A stretch of 64,000 nt of DNA from Rhizoclosmatium globosum (taxonomy: Eukaryota; Chytridiomycota; Chytridiomycetes; Chytridiales; Chytriomycetaceae), in assembly GCA_002104985.1 (NCBI GenBank), contig MCGO01000152.1:27499-91498 (forward strand), read 5' to 3'. Numbering within the stretch: the first letter of the stretch is position 1; each line of letters starts with the position of its first letter. The notes beneath the pieces were generated by a model. That model had not been told where the DNA came from. It searched no databases and saw only the letters and a list, made by a program, of their open reading frames with translations. The translations under genes and the position numbers were made by a program. Positions 33,258 to 45,000 of this stretch are shown here, one piece after another.

Positions 33258-35303
33258 CTACTGAGCAACCAAAAGAGCATCCTCCTTCACTTGTTCCAAA
33301 TCCTCCTTGGCAGCAGCAGCGGCAGTGGACTTGTTTTGACGACGGCGTCTGTAGGCAAGACCTCCAGCAACAATCAAAGCAACTCCAGCAACAGATCCAA
33401 CAGAAGCCCCAACAATAGCGGCAACACTGAGTCCAGAACTTTTAACATTAATAACGGTGGCGGAAGAAGAGTAAATAACATCACGACGGCGGTAATTCTG
33501 AAGTGAAGTGTACGTGACTGTGATAGTGTATGTACCAACAGTGAAGACTTTGAGGTCTGCCAATACACTGCAAGAAGCAGGAGCAGTGAAAGCACCACCC
33601 AGGGAGTCACCAAGCTGGAGCTGCAACCAATCGCCGTTGGCAGCAGGAGTAGTCAAGTCATACTTGTTTGTGTTTGTGTTGCCATTAGCGTCCCCGAAAC
33701 AAGTGGTTGGCAAGGTGATAATAGCACCGTTTCCAACTTGAACCTTGACTTCAGTAACGTACAACTTTGGAGTGGTAGCGTCTCCAAGACGCAAGCGAAT
33801 GATGTCTCCAACGAAAGGTGTGTCGTTTGTGGTTGTTCCATCGTTCTTGTATACAGTCAGAGTAAATGTCTTGGTGATTTCGGCGGTGAAACAAGTGGTT
33901 CCAGTCACACCGTTTGGAGTAAACGTCAAAGTAACTTGCTTCTGGTTGGAACATCCAGGCTTTCCGGTACCAGCAGTGGCTACGGAAGGAATACACGAAA
34001 AGATGTAGAAGTTGTACGAGCTTGGAGTTCCACATTGCAATCCGTGGAAAGTGGCTGTGAAAGGAGAAGCATCCGACTTGGCGCTGACGGTGTCAACTCT
34101 GTCGGTACCAAGAAGAGCAATAGGGTTGACGTAGTATTGCAAGCCAGGAATAGTGTTGTCCAAGAAAAGGTTGACATCAGCCTGGATTTTGGTTTTATCC
34201 TTGGAATCAACAGAATAAACGGCTTGAATGTCCAAGCTGGCTGTTTCTGCTTCTTGGGCAGTCAAAGTGGCAGTAGCAGATCCCAAAATTGTGAGGTCGA
34301 TCGGAGTGCTCGCAGAAGCGACAATTTTGTTGCCGACAAGAATGGAGTTGTATAGAGTGGCGCTAAAACATTGCATTCAGACAACATTCCAAACGAAATA
34401 GGGGGTGAAAATCACACTCACGATGTTCCACAGTCCTTGAAGTCAATCGTAAACGAGCAAGTACCACTGGAAGTAACGGTAGATGGAGTTCCACAAGAAA
34501 TGAACAGCTTTTGAGTGTTGAACAAGTCCGCATTGGCAATAGAGAAAGCCAACGATGAAGTGTCACCGCTTTTGGCGAAGCTTGGTTGCTTCAAGCTTGA
34601 AGTCCCAACAGCAGTCGCACCTCCGCAGGCACCAATATTAATCTCAATGGGACCTGGGCCTGGGTTGGAAGTAGTAACGCCGGGAAGGTAGGCCCCAAAG
34701 TAGGTTCCTGCTTTGTTGTCGCGGTTGGGTGGACTGTTGGTGGAGTCCCAAATCTTGTTGTAAAGAGAAGCCGATCCACTGTTGTAAAGTGTCACAACAG
34801 CACTGGATTGCTATAAAAGAGATCTTAGTTTACACCAAAATGGAACTCAATGCCTTACGTCGATACAAAGCAAACCATTGCTTCCCCAAGTACTTGCAGT
34901 CCAATAGGTTGAAGAAGGACCTACAACTTGCAGAGATCCATCAGTCTGGTACTTGAAAAAGGTTGCATCGGTACTGTAGGTCACAGTTTGGAACGAATAG
35001 TCGCCAGCAGCTGCAGGGAAGTGGTTGTCTGCAAAATGGGGGAAAGATTAGCGGGCGTTCCTTGACGAAGAGGATCAGGATAATGGTCCACGTACATGCA
35101 ACAAAGTTGGAGTCGTCTTGCATCACAATAAATGCTTGCTGGTTGTCACCTCCGAGATAGTCACATTTGTTGAAGACAGTGCCTTTCTTAATGCAAACCG
35201 CGTTTCCAAGTACAGCATCAGGGGTTAACTTGTTCAAAGTGCAGGCAGCACTGACAAAGTGGGCCGCGTTGGCAAGGACGGCCGCAATGATAAGGACCTG
35301 CAT
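33258..35303 (-). CDS. Lectin-like type I membrane protein A
   Basis: Four exons mirror those of copy B (39691-41707). The product starts with a signal peptide (MQVLIIAAVLANAAHFVSA). A cysteine-containing beta-rich module follows with three bulb-type lectin-like repeats (IVMQDDSNFVA; QTDGSLQVV then STWGS; NSGSASLYNKIWDS). A large beta-rich ectodomain comes next, with Cys residues and possible N-glycosylation sites. Near the C-terminus is one membrane span (about 22 residues, GASVGSVAGVALIVAGG) flanked by RRRR, then a short charged tail ending LLVAQ. The topology is extracellular N-terminus and short cytosolic tail. Bulb lectins bind mannose, so a cell-surface glycan-binding role is plausible but inferred. 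Differences from copy B are few and mostly conservative. Confidence 0.75.
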
Positions 35304-35460
35304 CTCAATGTGTGAACTGTTTTTTGGGAGGCGTGCTCATATCTTTTCCCTCTTATACGAATTATCCCGGGTTTTTTGGGCTGGTTTCTCGTTGGGAGAT
35401 TCATTTGCGATTCAGATGCAGTCATACAGGGTATCATTGAAAAAACATTGAAGTATAAAA
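35304..35460 (-). promoter_or_regulatory. Promoter of lectin-like gene A (conserved with B)
   Basis: Upstream of the A start, reading on the minus strand, the blocks TGACTGCATCTGAATCGCAA and ATTCGTATAAGAGGGA occur, in the same order and spacing as upstream of gene B (about 39563-39648). The second block contains a TATA-like core (GTATAAGA) about 60 bases before the ATG. Their conservation while flanking bases differ marks them as probable promoter elements. Confidence 0.6.
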
Positions 35461-35890
35461 GTACCGTCTGCATTGATATGCTGAAAAGATATTGTCTTCA
35501 ACACGGTCCATTTCCCCGTGGCTTGTGTGATATGGGAGTCTGTAATACGGAATGCCGTTATCTCAGATATATGGTTATGTATTTGGTCACAGTAGTTTCA
35601 CTATATCTAGAAGATGTGTCAAAAAGCAAGGGCATCCGTGATGTTCGAAGGTAGTGGGCTTGTTGATTTTGTGTAGTGTCTAACTCAAAGGAACCAGTTG
35701 CAACTGCGGCCGTATGTACAGCTTAAGTATCGCTATAAATAGAAGAATATGAAGCGATAAGCGCCTCCAAAAAGAGTAGTTTGTGCTTTTGAATTGATGA
35801 GATGCTGAAACCATTCTGAAGGCTTGATCAAATTTAACGCTCTTGGCAACAAATTGAAGATTGAATGTTGAGTGCACATTACTCATAACT

Positions 35891-36113
35891 TTCTGAAAGG
35901 TAACTTGCCGTGTTAGAGTCGGTTAACAATTCAAGAAAGACGAAAGAAGGGGGAGGACTTAGACATCCTTTTTAATTTGTGATATCGATAGCAGATGAAT
36001 TAGAGGGAGTTGCAAATGAAGTAAGGCAAGAGCGAAATGACAGGGCACGATTGAGTTGCAGTGAGCTGGTGAGCGGAGATCAGTGAAGTTGAGTTTCTCA
36101 GTGTTCTTTCAAA
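35891..36113. other. Intergenic region upstream of PIG-M
   Basis: About 220 bases lie between the end of the inverted-duplication arm and the PIG-M start. The stretch is purine-rich in places (about 35930-35960), and no gene was seen. It probably holds the PIG-M promoter. Confidence 0.35.
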
Positions 36114-37684
36114 ATGCAACAGTTGACACCAACAACTGGAGTCTCTCTAGCGATCGCGTTAAGGCTGGCTCTCCTCGCTTGGAGCCATGTTCAGGACCAA
36201 ACTATGGCAGTCAAGTATACAGATATTGACTATTCGGTGTTCACTGGTAGGTTTAAGGAGTCACTGAGTCAGTTACTTGTTTAATCTAGTTTGCTCAATC
36301 AATCAATTGAACCAGATGCAGCGGCCCTAGTCGCCTCCGGTGGATCGCCGTACGATCGTGCTACGTATCGATACACGCCATTGCTTGCGTGGCTGTTGAG
36401 TGTTGTGAATGGGAAGCTTCTGTTTTGTGTGAGCGATCTTGTTGCGGGTCTGTGCATCCACGGGATCAACAGGTTCCTCTCGTTCTTTCGTTTACTGTTG
36501 GAAGATTTAAGACTAACATGGAGCATGGTTAGACTGTCCCTTCTCGAACACGGAAAGAAACTGTCAAACACACTTTACAACTTCAACCTTGAACTTGCAC
36601 TCTGGGCTCTTAATCCATTTGTGGCTGTCATTTCAACGAGAGGAAACGCAGAGTCGATTATTGCTGCCCTGGTTCTCCTGTGCATCTACTTGCTCAAAAC
36701 CAAACAAACAATACTGGCTGCCCTTGCCTTTGGTCTGGCTGTGCACTTGAAAGTATATGCTATCATTTATGCACTTCCGCTTTGGCTGTTTATTGGTACT
36801 CTCCAAGACCCTCTCCCAATTGATATCCTCTAACTTGCTATTCAGACTGCAAACCTCAAACTCAACCTCCAAAACCATCAACTCGCTCAAAATCCCGCTC
36901 GCGATCCTCTTCGCGTGCTCGATCAAAGTCGGTATCGCGTAAAGTTTCTCCAAAAAAGGAAATCCCGCCATCAACAACACTTCTTTCCCTCTTCACTTCC
37001 TTCTTTACTCCTTCCCGCTTCCTCTTCGGAGCTATCTCAGGATCCCTCTTCCTAGCTCTCACATATCTGTTTTACACAATATATGGCCACCCTTTCTTGG
37101 AGCATACTTACCTATACCATATTACTCGACAAGACCACCGCCACAATTTTTCTCCTTATTTTTACCACCTCTACTTGACATCAACAACAACTCCATCAAA
37201 ACTCTCTGGCCTCCTCGCTTTCCTTCCTCAGCTTGGAGTCTCCTCATTCGTTGGTGCTGTCGCGGCAGCCAGAGGCGATATCGTGTTTGCAGTGTTTGCA
37301 CAGACTTGGATTTTTGTGATGCTGAATAAGGTCATCACTTCGCAGTACTTTATGTGGTACTTGTGTTTCTTGCCAATCGTGCTGCAAAGGACACGGATTC
37401 AGTGGCAGAAGGGATTGGGGTTGGTTGTGCTGTGGGTGATTGGTCAGGTATGCAGACCGTTTTGATTTCTTTCTTCGTTGGAACGGTTTAACCAAGATTG
37501 TATATAGGCTGTGTGGCTTCTGAACGCTTATCGTCTTGAGCATTTGGGAGAAAACACGTTCCGACGGTTGCATTTCGCTGGTCTCCTGTTTTTAGCCATC
37601 AATACGTTTGTACTTGTTGAGATGACCAAGGGGCATGAGCTTGAAGGAGAAATGAATCATTCAGAAGTGAAAAAGAAGAAGTAG
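36114..37684 (+). CDS. GPI14: GPI mannosyltransferase 1 (PIG-M / GPI14)
   Basis: The gene has exons at 36114-36246, 36316-about 36795, about 36847-37446 and about 37507-37684; one further intron inside the second block is possible. The first lumenal loop has the catalytic-type DxD (DIDYSVFTDAA) followed by SPYDRATYRYTPLLAWLL, a strong PIG-M signature. Later segments (NPFVAVISTRGNAESIIAAL, shown in part; HLKVYAIIYALPLW; EHTYLYHITRQDHRHNFSPY) also fit. The protein has about eight to ten membrane spans and a basic C-terminal tail with Lys residues typical of ER retention. It adds the first mannose to GlcN-PI in the ER lumen. A Ser/Arg-rich loop (KSRSRSSSRARSK) lies in the middle and is unusual. 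It sits between three genes for surface proteins, one with a possible GPI signal. Confidence 0.9.
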
Positions 37685-37718
37685 ATAAATATAATATATT
37701 GTAACCATTTATAGCTCC

Positions 37719-38882
37719 TTAAAAGAACATCCAAGAAAGTATAAAAATAGTGCCACTAATGTGAAGAGCCTTGGTTCCGCTAACTTGGATGTTGGGTGTC
37801 AAAGTTGAGGTGACCTGTATAGTTTGGGTATTTGGAATTACAGGATTTACAGGAGTCACAGGGTTAACTGCAATGGACCCAACACTTTGAATTTTTGCGT
37901 TTGTAGAAGCATCACCAACGATGGCTATCGTGAATTGTGTTTGAGTAGAGTCCTTCCCAACTGAATTATACAGGAAAAATCTGAGAATGAAGAGAACTTA
38001 AACCTAGATCGTGACATTGACAGAATACATACGATGGCCCGCATCCAGTGATATCAAGAGTAAAGTTACAAACACCGTTAGAGTCCACAGTTGCTGGCGA
38101 CACAACTTTTCCACACGAAACATAAAACGACTGAGATTTGCTCATTGAAGCAACAGGAATAAAGCCAACTAATTGATTGGTTTCGGGTACCGAGGTAAAG
38201 CCTGGTCCTTTGAGCTGATCTGTACCGGAAGCTCGAGCCAAGCAAGCTGTGAGATCGACTGTAACCGATCCAGATCCAGGAGCACTCAAAGAAGAAGGAT
38301 ATCCAGATCCTTTGATATAATGGCCAGAGCTAGAACGATCAACCTTTCCGGCGTCATTCGTTGATTCCCAGATCTTATTGTCCAAAGAGGTCAACCCACT
38401 ATTATAGAGCGAAACGACTCCTGTGGAAGCCTAGCAAAATAGTGAGTCTAATTGACACTAATGAATAACGAACACACACATCGAAGCAAAGGAGGCCGTT
38501 ACTGCCCCAAGTCTGACTACTCCACAACCCTGCAACAACATTCCCATCAGTTCGATACGCCAATTCATTAGCACCTGATCCGGGCCGGCTCTGCCAAGTG
38601 TACGTGGGAGCTGCCGAATCTAAGACACGGTACACTCAATAATCCAAATCAACAGATCCCGAACCCCAACTCACACGCCACGACATTTCCGTCTTCCTGA
38701 ACAATCAGAACAGCTTGGGACTTTGCACTTCCGATGTATTGACACGTTGTAAGGGTTGTTCCGGGCTTGATGCATTCAATTGACCCAATTGCAAAGTCTG
38801 GGGTCTTGTGCGTTGCCGTTGAGAGGTCGCAGGAGAGGGCGGACGGAACCCAACTTGCGAGAAGAGCGGCGATAAGGAGCAT
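37719..38882 (-). CDS. Lectin-like protein C, GPI-tail-like C-terminus (paralogue of A and B)
   Basis: Four exons in the same layout as A and B can be traced, with the start at ATG 38882. The signal peptide is MLLIAALLASWVPSALS. The lectin-like module has matching repeats (LIVQEDGNVVA; YRTDGNVVAG then QTWGSNG; YNSGLTSLDNKIWES). The following domain is shorter and diverged. The transmembrane segment and RRRR of A and B are absent. Instead the protein ends IQVSGTKALHISGTIFILSWMFF (positions about 37719-37790), with a small-residue site followed by a short hydrophobic end, compatible with a GPI-attachment signal. It is transcribed toward PIG-M, tail to tail. Loss of the anchor suggests a different mode of membrane attachment for this copy. 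The GPI call is inference. Confidence 0.65.
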
Positions 38883-39109
38883 CTTTGTGATTTGGTGCAA
38901 CTCCTGCACAGAATGTTGCACAAGGGTTTTGCTTCGGAAAAATACCGAAGGCTTGAAGGCTTATCCCCGATCCTCAGTTGTGACTCACAATCAACCTGTA
39001 AATTGGAACTGTGTCTGATATGCGAAGAGTAAACTTTTGCCGTTCTTACTTTTACCCTCCTGCTTTCTTCTTTCCCTTTTCCTAACAGGCTCTTACAGTC
39101 GGTCGATAT
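38883..39109. other. Intergenic region upstream of lectin-like gene C
   Basis: About 230 bases lie upstream of gene C up to the start of the right duplication arm. A/T-rich stretches are present, but no conserved motif shared with the A/B promoters was seen. Confidence 0.3.
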
Positions 39110-39562
39110 CTTTCGAGTTGTGTGCACTCAACATTGAATCTGCATCAAGCCTTCGGGATTTTCGCATTCTGTGTCAGCATCAAAGCAGCACAAATTACTC
39201 TTTTAAGCACTCTGATTATTAAAGTTAAACATTCTGTCATTAACAGGGATATATACGACAACAGTTCTAAAAATTTCCTTGGCGATAGACACAAAGAAAA
39301 GATATAACTTCTCTTCCTTTTTTTTGCCCGTCTAATAGAAGTAGTGAAACTATTTTGCCCAAATACATTATTATGCATCTGAGATAAGGGCATTCTTTGT
39401 CGTGCGGACTCGCATATCACAACAGTAGCGGCGAGATGGACAAGTGTTGAAGACACCAGCCACGGCGAAATGGACTCACACTGAAGATGATATCTTCTCA
39501 GTATATCGATGCAGATGGTGCTGAAAATATCACTTCTATGCTTTCTTCAATAACGCCTTGCA

Positions 39563-39690
39563 TGACTGTGTCTGAATCGCAAATTTATCTCTGAAAGGCT
39601 GACAAGCCCCAAAAAAACACCGAAAATTCGTATAAGAGGGAGGAAAAAGTGATGAGCATGCCTCCTAAAAACAACAGTCAGCAAATTAAG
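39563..39690 (+). promoter_or_regulatory. Promoter of lectin-like gene B (conserved with A)
   Basis: The blocks TGACTGTGTCTGAATCGCAA (about 39563) and ATTCGTATAAGAGGGAGGA (about 39627) match the gene A promoter in order and spacing. The second holds a TATA-like GTATAAGA about 55 bases upstream of the chosen ATG. Confidence 0.6.
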
Positions 39691-41707
39691 ATGCAAGTCC
39701 TTATCATTGCAGCCGTCCTTGCCAACGCGGCCAACTTCGTCAATGCTGCCTGCCCTTACAACAAGGTAACCCCTGATGCTGTACTTGGAAACGTAGTCTG
39801 TATCAAGCAAGGCACTGTGTTCAACAAATGTGATTACCTGGGAGGCGACAACAATCAAGCGTTTATTGTGATGCAAGAGGATTCCAACTTTGTTGCATGT
39901 ACGTTGGCCGTTATGTTGATCATACGCTTGCTAACCTCTTCCGTTCTGTAGACAAGCACTTCCCCGCCGCTGCTGGCGATTATTCGTTTCAAGCCACGAC
40001 CTCCGGTTCTGGTGCAACCGCTTTCAAGTACCTGTCTGATGGATCGCTGCAAGTTGTAGGCTCTACTTGGACTGCAAAAACTTGGGGAAGCAATGGTTTG
40101 CTTTGTGTCGATGTAAGGCATTGAGTTTCATTTTGGTGTAAACTGATGTCGCTTTTATAGCAATCCAGTGCTGTTGTGACACTTTACAACAGTGGATCGG
40201 CTTCTCTGTACAACAAGATTTGGGACTCCACCAATGGTGCCAGCAACCATGACAACCCAAGTGGTACCTACTTTGGTGCCTACCTTTCCGGCGTTACTTC
40301 TACCAAACCAGGCCCAGGTCCAGTTGCTATTGATATTAGCGCTTGCGGAGGTGCGACTGCTGTTGGGACTTCAAGCTTGAAGCAACCAAGCTTCGCCAAA
40401 AGCGGAGACACTTCATCGTTGGCTTTCTCGATTGCCAAATTGGACTTGTTCAACACTCAAAAGCTGTTCATTTCTTGTGGAACTCCGTCTACCGTTGCTT
40501 CCAGTGGTTCTACTTGCTCGTTTACGATTGACTTCAAGGACTGTGGAACATCGTGAGTGTGATTTTTCTCCCCTATTTCGTTTGGAATGTTGTCTGAATG
40601 CAACATTTTAGCGCCACTCTATACAACTCCATTCTTGTCGGCAACAAAATTGTCGCTTCTGCGAGCACTCCGATCGACCTCACAATTTTGGGATCTGCTA
40701 CTGCCACTTTGACTGCCCAAGAAGCAGAAACAGCCAGCTTGGACATTCAAGCCGTTTATTCTGTTGATTCCAACGATAAAACCAAAATCCAGGCTGATGT
40801 CAACCTTTTCTTGGACAACACTATTCCTGGTTTGCAATACTACGTCAGTCCTATTTCTCTTGCATCTTCCGACAGAGTTGACACCGTCAGCGCCAAGTCA
40901 GATGCCTCTCCTTTCACAGCCACTTTCCACGGATTGCAATGTGGAACCGCAAGCTCGTACAACTTCAACATCTTTTCGTGTATTCCTTCCGTAGCCACTG
41001 CTGGTACAGGAAAGCCAGGATGCTCCAACCAAAAGCAAGTTACTTTGACGTTTACTCCAAACGGTGTGACTGGAACCACTTGTTTCACCGCCGAAATCAC
41101 CAAGACATTTACTCTGACTGTATACAAGAACGATGGAACCACCACAAACGACACACCTTTCGTTGGAGACATCATTCGCTTGCATCTTGGAGACGCCACC
41201 ACTCCAAAGTTGTACGTTACTGAAGTCAAGGTTCAAGTTGGAAACGGTGCTATTATCACCTTGCCAACCACTTGTTTCGGGGACGCTAATGGCAACACAA
41301 ACAAGTATGACTTGACTACTCCTGCCGACAACGGTGATTGGTTGCAGCTCCAGCTTGGTGACGCCCAGGGTGGTGCTTTCACTGCTCCTGCTTCTTGCAG
41401 TGTTTTGGCAGACCTCAAAGTCTTCACTGTTGGTAAATACACTATCACAGTCAAGTACACTTCGCTTAAAAATTACCGCCGTCGTGATGTTATTTACTCT
41501 TCTTCCACCACCGTTATTGATGTTAAAAGTTCTGGACTCAGTGTTGCGGCTATTGTTGGGGCTTCTGTCGGATCTGTTGCCGGAGTTGCGTTGATTGTTG
41601 CTGGAGGTCTTGTCTACAGACGCCGTCGTCAAAACGAGTCCACTGCCGCAGCTGCCAAGGAGGATTTGGAACAAGTGAAGGAGGATGCTCTTTTGGTTGC
41701 TAACTAA
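39691..41707 (+). CDS. Lectin-like type I membrane protein B
   Basis: Four exons join in frame: 39691-39898, 39952-40112, 40161-40552 and 40612-41707, giving 618 residues. The signal peptide is MQVLIIAAVLANAANFVNA. The bulb-type lectin-like module has IVMQEDSNFVA, LSDGSLQVV with KTWGSNG, and NSGSASLYNKIWDS. The long ectodomain is beta-rich with paired Cys (for example PGCSNQKQV, NGVTGTTCF). The membrane span lies at about residues 570-592, followed by RRRR and a charged tail ending LLVAN. Upstream in-frame ATGs at 39649-39658 exist; 39691 is chosen because it opens directly with the signal peptide and matches gene A. The pair A/B is likely a cell-surface glycan-binding protein; a role in adhesion is inference. 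Confidence 0.77.
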
Positions 41708-42030
41708 TCGTTTTCTTTTGACGTGATGATCAAAGTCGTAACGTTTCTGCTATGCGTCTGTAAATTTACTCAGATGTTTTAAAAAAATAATAAATAAATA
41801 AACGTTTAACTTTCAATGTCTATCACCGTTTCGTGGTAACGCCACCATCCGAGATGGAGTCACAATCAATTAAGATTCTTTAACAAAGGGACGCCTACAT
41901 TGTGGTAGCATCGTCTCAGACCAAAGTCGACTATGTTGCGAGGAACACAAACTATTCGTTATATATTCGCCTCATAAACCAGGTTTGACGCATTTATACG
42001 CCAGCGACAGCTTAATGTGTTCGCAAATAG

Positions 42031-45000
42031 CCATCTGGAACAGTCTGCACGAGCTGCGCGACGGAGCTGTCAAACACTGGTGGAACACCCATTGTAACCT
42101 GGGACTCTGCAGCTCTCTCTTCAATCGCCACATTACCAAATTCAAGTCTTTCCTCAAACTATAAAGGCGCGTCTTTGAACCTTAATTACTGGACGTTTGG
42201 GCTCTATGTTGGCGCGTCGAGTGGGATGTTTCCTTTCGAAGTTGACGGGACATCTTATACACGGAGACTGACGAATGCTGGACTTGATGTTGGGACATTT
42301 GCTGTTTCGACTGGATGGGTTTCTGATGTTATGGTATGCTGCTTGTGTCCAGAGTGCTTGGAATACTGAAATGGAAGCAGGCTTCAACTGTAGCCGATTC
42401 AACAACGTCGCAAAGTTCAACAGCAGCGTCTTCGGCATACACGATTGGTTCTGTTCCGGGAATGTCAACAATTTGGGTTGGATCGCTCAATAATGGTGCT
42501 GGCTCCAGTACAACTCGACTGTTGCTTTCAAATAATTACTTCCTCAGTTGGACGAGTTTGAGCATCTCTCCTTCATTTTCTGGTGAAAACAGTTCTTGTT
42601 ACACACGACCCTAATATTCCGAATTCAGACGTAGATCGCTGTGGAACAGGCGGGGCATATTTTCGAGGAGGTGCCGCTTTTGCAGACGCGATACTTTTAA
42701 ACACAATCAACGGTGTCGTTGGTGCATCAAGCACATATTCATCGGTATTTCATAAGCTTTGAGAAGTCTGCACTCTGCTAAATATCATGAAGACTTCATT
42801 TAACTGGCAACCAGTTCTTCCAAACTGCATCTCAAAACTGCTGTTCCCACAACAAAAAGTGATCAATGCACAGGATGTTCGTTGTACGCGTGCAATAGCG
42901 CTTGGGGCCGTTGGAGATGCAGGAAAAGCGTGGTTAATACAAGGCAGTGGGGGGCTTAATACTACTGAATTGAAGGTAAACAAATGACTACATAATGGCG
43001 ATAATTTACAGAGTATTTATTTTAACAGGATGCAAATGGTCTGTCACTCCCGAGTTTTAACGGAGTTGTAGGAACAACATTCAAATCGGCTGCACTCTCC
43101 ACGATAAATTGCGGAGCCGTAAAATTACTCGCCCTTGTTGGATCGCAGTATCAAATTGTATCATTCCAAGTAAGAACCCTCCAGGTTTGAGCCATATCTG
43201 ATATATTTGTAGACTTCTTGGACAACTATTTTCACATTTCCAACAGCGATAACCACTTCGCTGGGCTATTATACTATGATTCCCAGTGGAGCTTCATACA
43301 GTGCTCCACTATTGACGCTAACGCTAACGGATATGTCCTTCCATCAATCGCCTGGGAACGATCTTTTCATTTGGGGAAACTCTTTGTTTTACAGTCCAGA
43401 TGGGGGAGCAACCATGCTAGTCGTGTATATCTTAACTGCTCCTGCAACAATCACATATTTCACGAGTTCACCCGACGGGACATTTGCGTTTCTGACATCC
43501 GATAACCAAGTAAGCACCTATATATTTTCCACTTGCGATTAGCAGCCAATCGATCGATAACGTGATTGTTCGACCCTAACACCCCTCCGCCCTCAGGAAT
43601 TCTTTGGAAACCTTGGAACAAAAAGCATTTTCCCCATCACAACAACGAGAACTCCTTCAGCAGGAAGCGTCTACTTTCCTTATTTCGACCGATCCAACAC
43701 CTTCAAGGAACTCACACTAACTCAAACGGGAAACACTTTCACGACTTCTTCAACAACGCTTGACGTTTCATCTGTCCTCGATTACAATCAACTAAAAACA
43801 AGTGCCACATGTCCATATAGTCGAATGCTCTTTGTTTATACGTCGGATGCCGTCACAGTGCAAAAGTACGTATTTATGGCTTGTTAAATGTTCCATACAT
43901 CGTTGAACACAATCCCAATCAAACAAAAAAGCCAAGATTCAGGTTTGCTCGTCTCTGAAAGTCTTCCAAACTCTATATACCTCGACTACAAGAAAAGCTA
44001 CACGTTTTCCGTTCGAATGACGCCAACGACGCCGGCGAGCTCAGGGACCTTGCAGCTTGGCTTTTATTTGAGTAATAACGATGCGATTGGGATATCGTGG
44101 ACGAGGAATGTTGTTGCTAATTGGGAGATTCAGTATGATGTGAGTGATTAAACTGTGGGACATAAGTTTTGACGTTGAATTTAGATTACATTGACCGATT
44201 TGGGGGCTCAGGGGCAGACATACCCTGGTACCAATTTGAAAGGTACGGCTTTGAGAATCACGCCCATTGGAAGTAATTTTGGATGTAAGAATTTTGTCGG
44301 GAGATCTTGGAAGGTTCGTTTCTGTGTCGTTGTATTGGGTATTCTTAATGGCATAACTCCTTCTCAGACAAAAGTGACACAATCAATCGTCGTTTATTCC
44401 GGATGTCCTCCAAACCAAGCCATGAAATTCGACTGGTCGTCATCAACAGCAACACAATCCTGCCCCAACGCGAACTCATCGCTTCCCTGCCTATTTTATG
44501 ACGAAGGTACTGACTTTTGCCCAATCTAAATACCACACTACCTCTAACTCACCCCACTAACTCCCCCATCAGTATTCCCTCTAAAATTCTCCATCCTCAA
44601 CCAAATCACAAACACACTCTCCCAATACACGGGCACATACACGCTCCAAGTAATCGGCGGCGGACCCTCCCTCACCACGATCTCAAACTACACCAACACC
44701 CAAATCACAAGCGTGAATCCAGGCGGGAACACACTCATTTGGTCAGACTCCAGCGCGAACCAAATCACGTAAGCCCCTTTATCCCAACAATTTAAAAAAA
44801 CAAAAAACAAATGACATTTGCGGGCTTTTTTTTTAGATGGGTATGTCAACCAACATCCCCATGCCAGGGAATCGTACCTTCCGCTGGATCGTCCACCCCC
44901 GATTACTGCCTCACATTCAAGATAACCACGGCGTCGCCGACATTCACGACAGACGCGCAAGGGTCGTATTGTCTCCTTGAAACGAACTTCAATGTGCGGT

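Larger units (their letters stand above)
33226..35890 (-). repeat. Left arm of a large inverted duplication
   Basis: The region from about 33226 to 35890 is an inverted copy of about 39110-41735. The coding sequences are nearly identical over most of their length and introns match in position. Homology extends past the start codon through the promoter and for about 580 bases upstream, with growing divergence. It covers the stretch starting tgcactcaac at about 35873 (reverse strand), matched at about 39122. The spacer is about 3.2 kb and holds PIG-M and lectin paralogue C. Confidence 0.8.
39110..41735 (+). repeat. Right arm of the large inverted duplication
   Basis: This is the reverse-complement partner of about 33226-35890. 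The matched part starts near tgcactcaac at 39122, passes through the conserved promoter and ends a few bases after the gene B stop (shared taatcgttttcttttga just past the stop). Similarity is highest in the coding exons and falls in the upstream 500 bases, which suggests either selection or gene conversion on the coding part. Confidence 0.8.

Noticed and set aside
40898..41674. Long antisense ORF (258 codons) opposite lectin-like gene B, with a counterpart opposite gene A
   Set aside because: It is a shadow of the Thr/Ser/Val-rich coding strand and is broken into shorter pieces opposite gene A, although the sense frames of A and B are both open.
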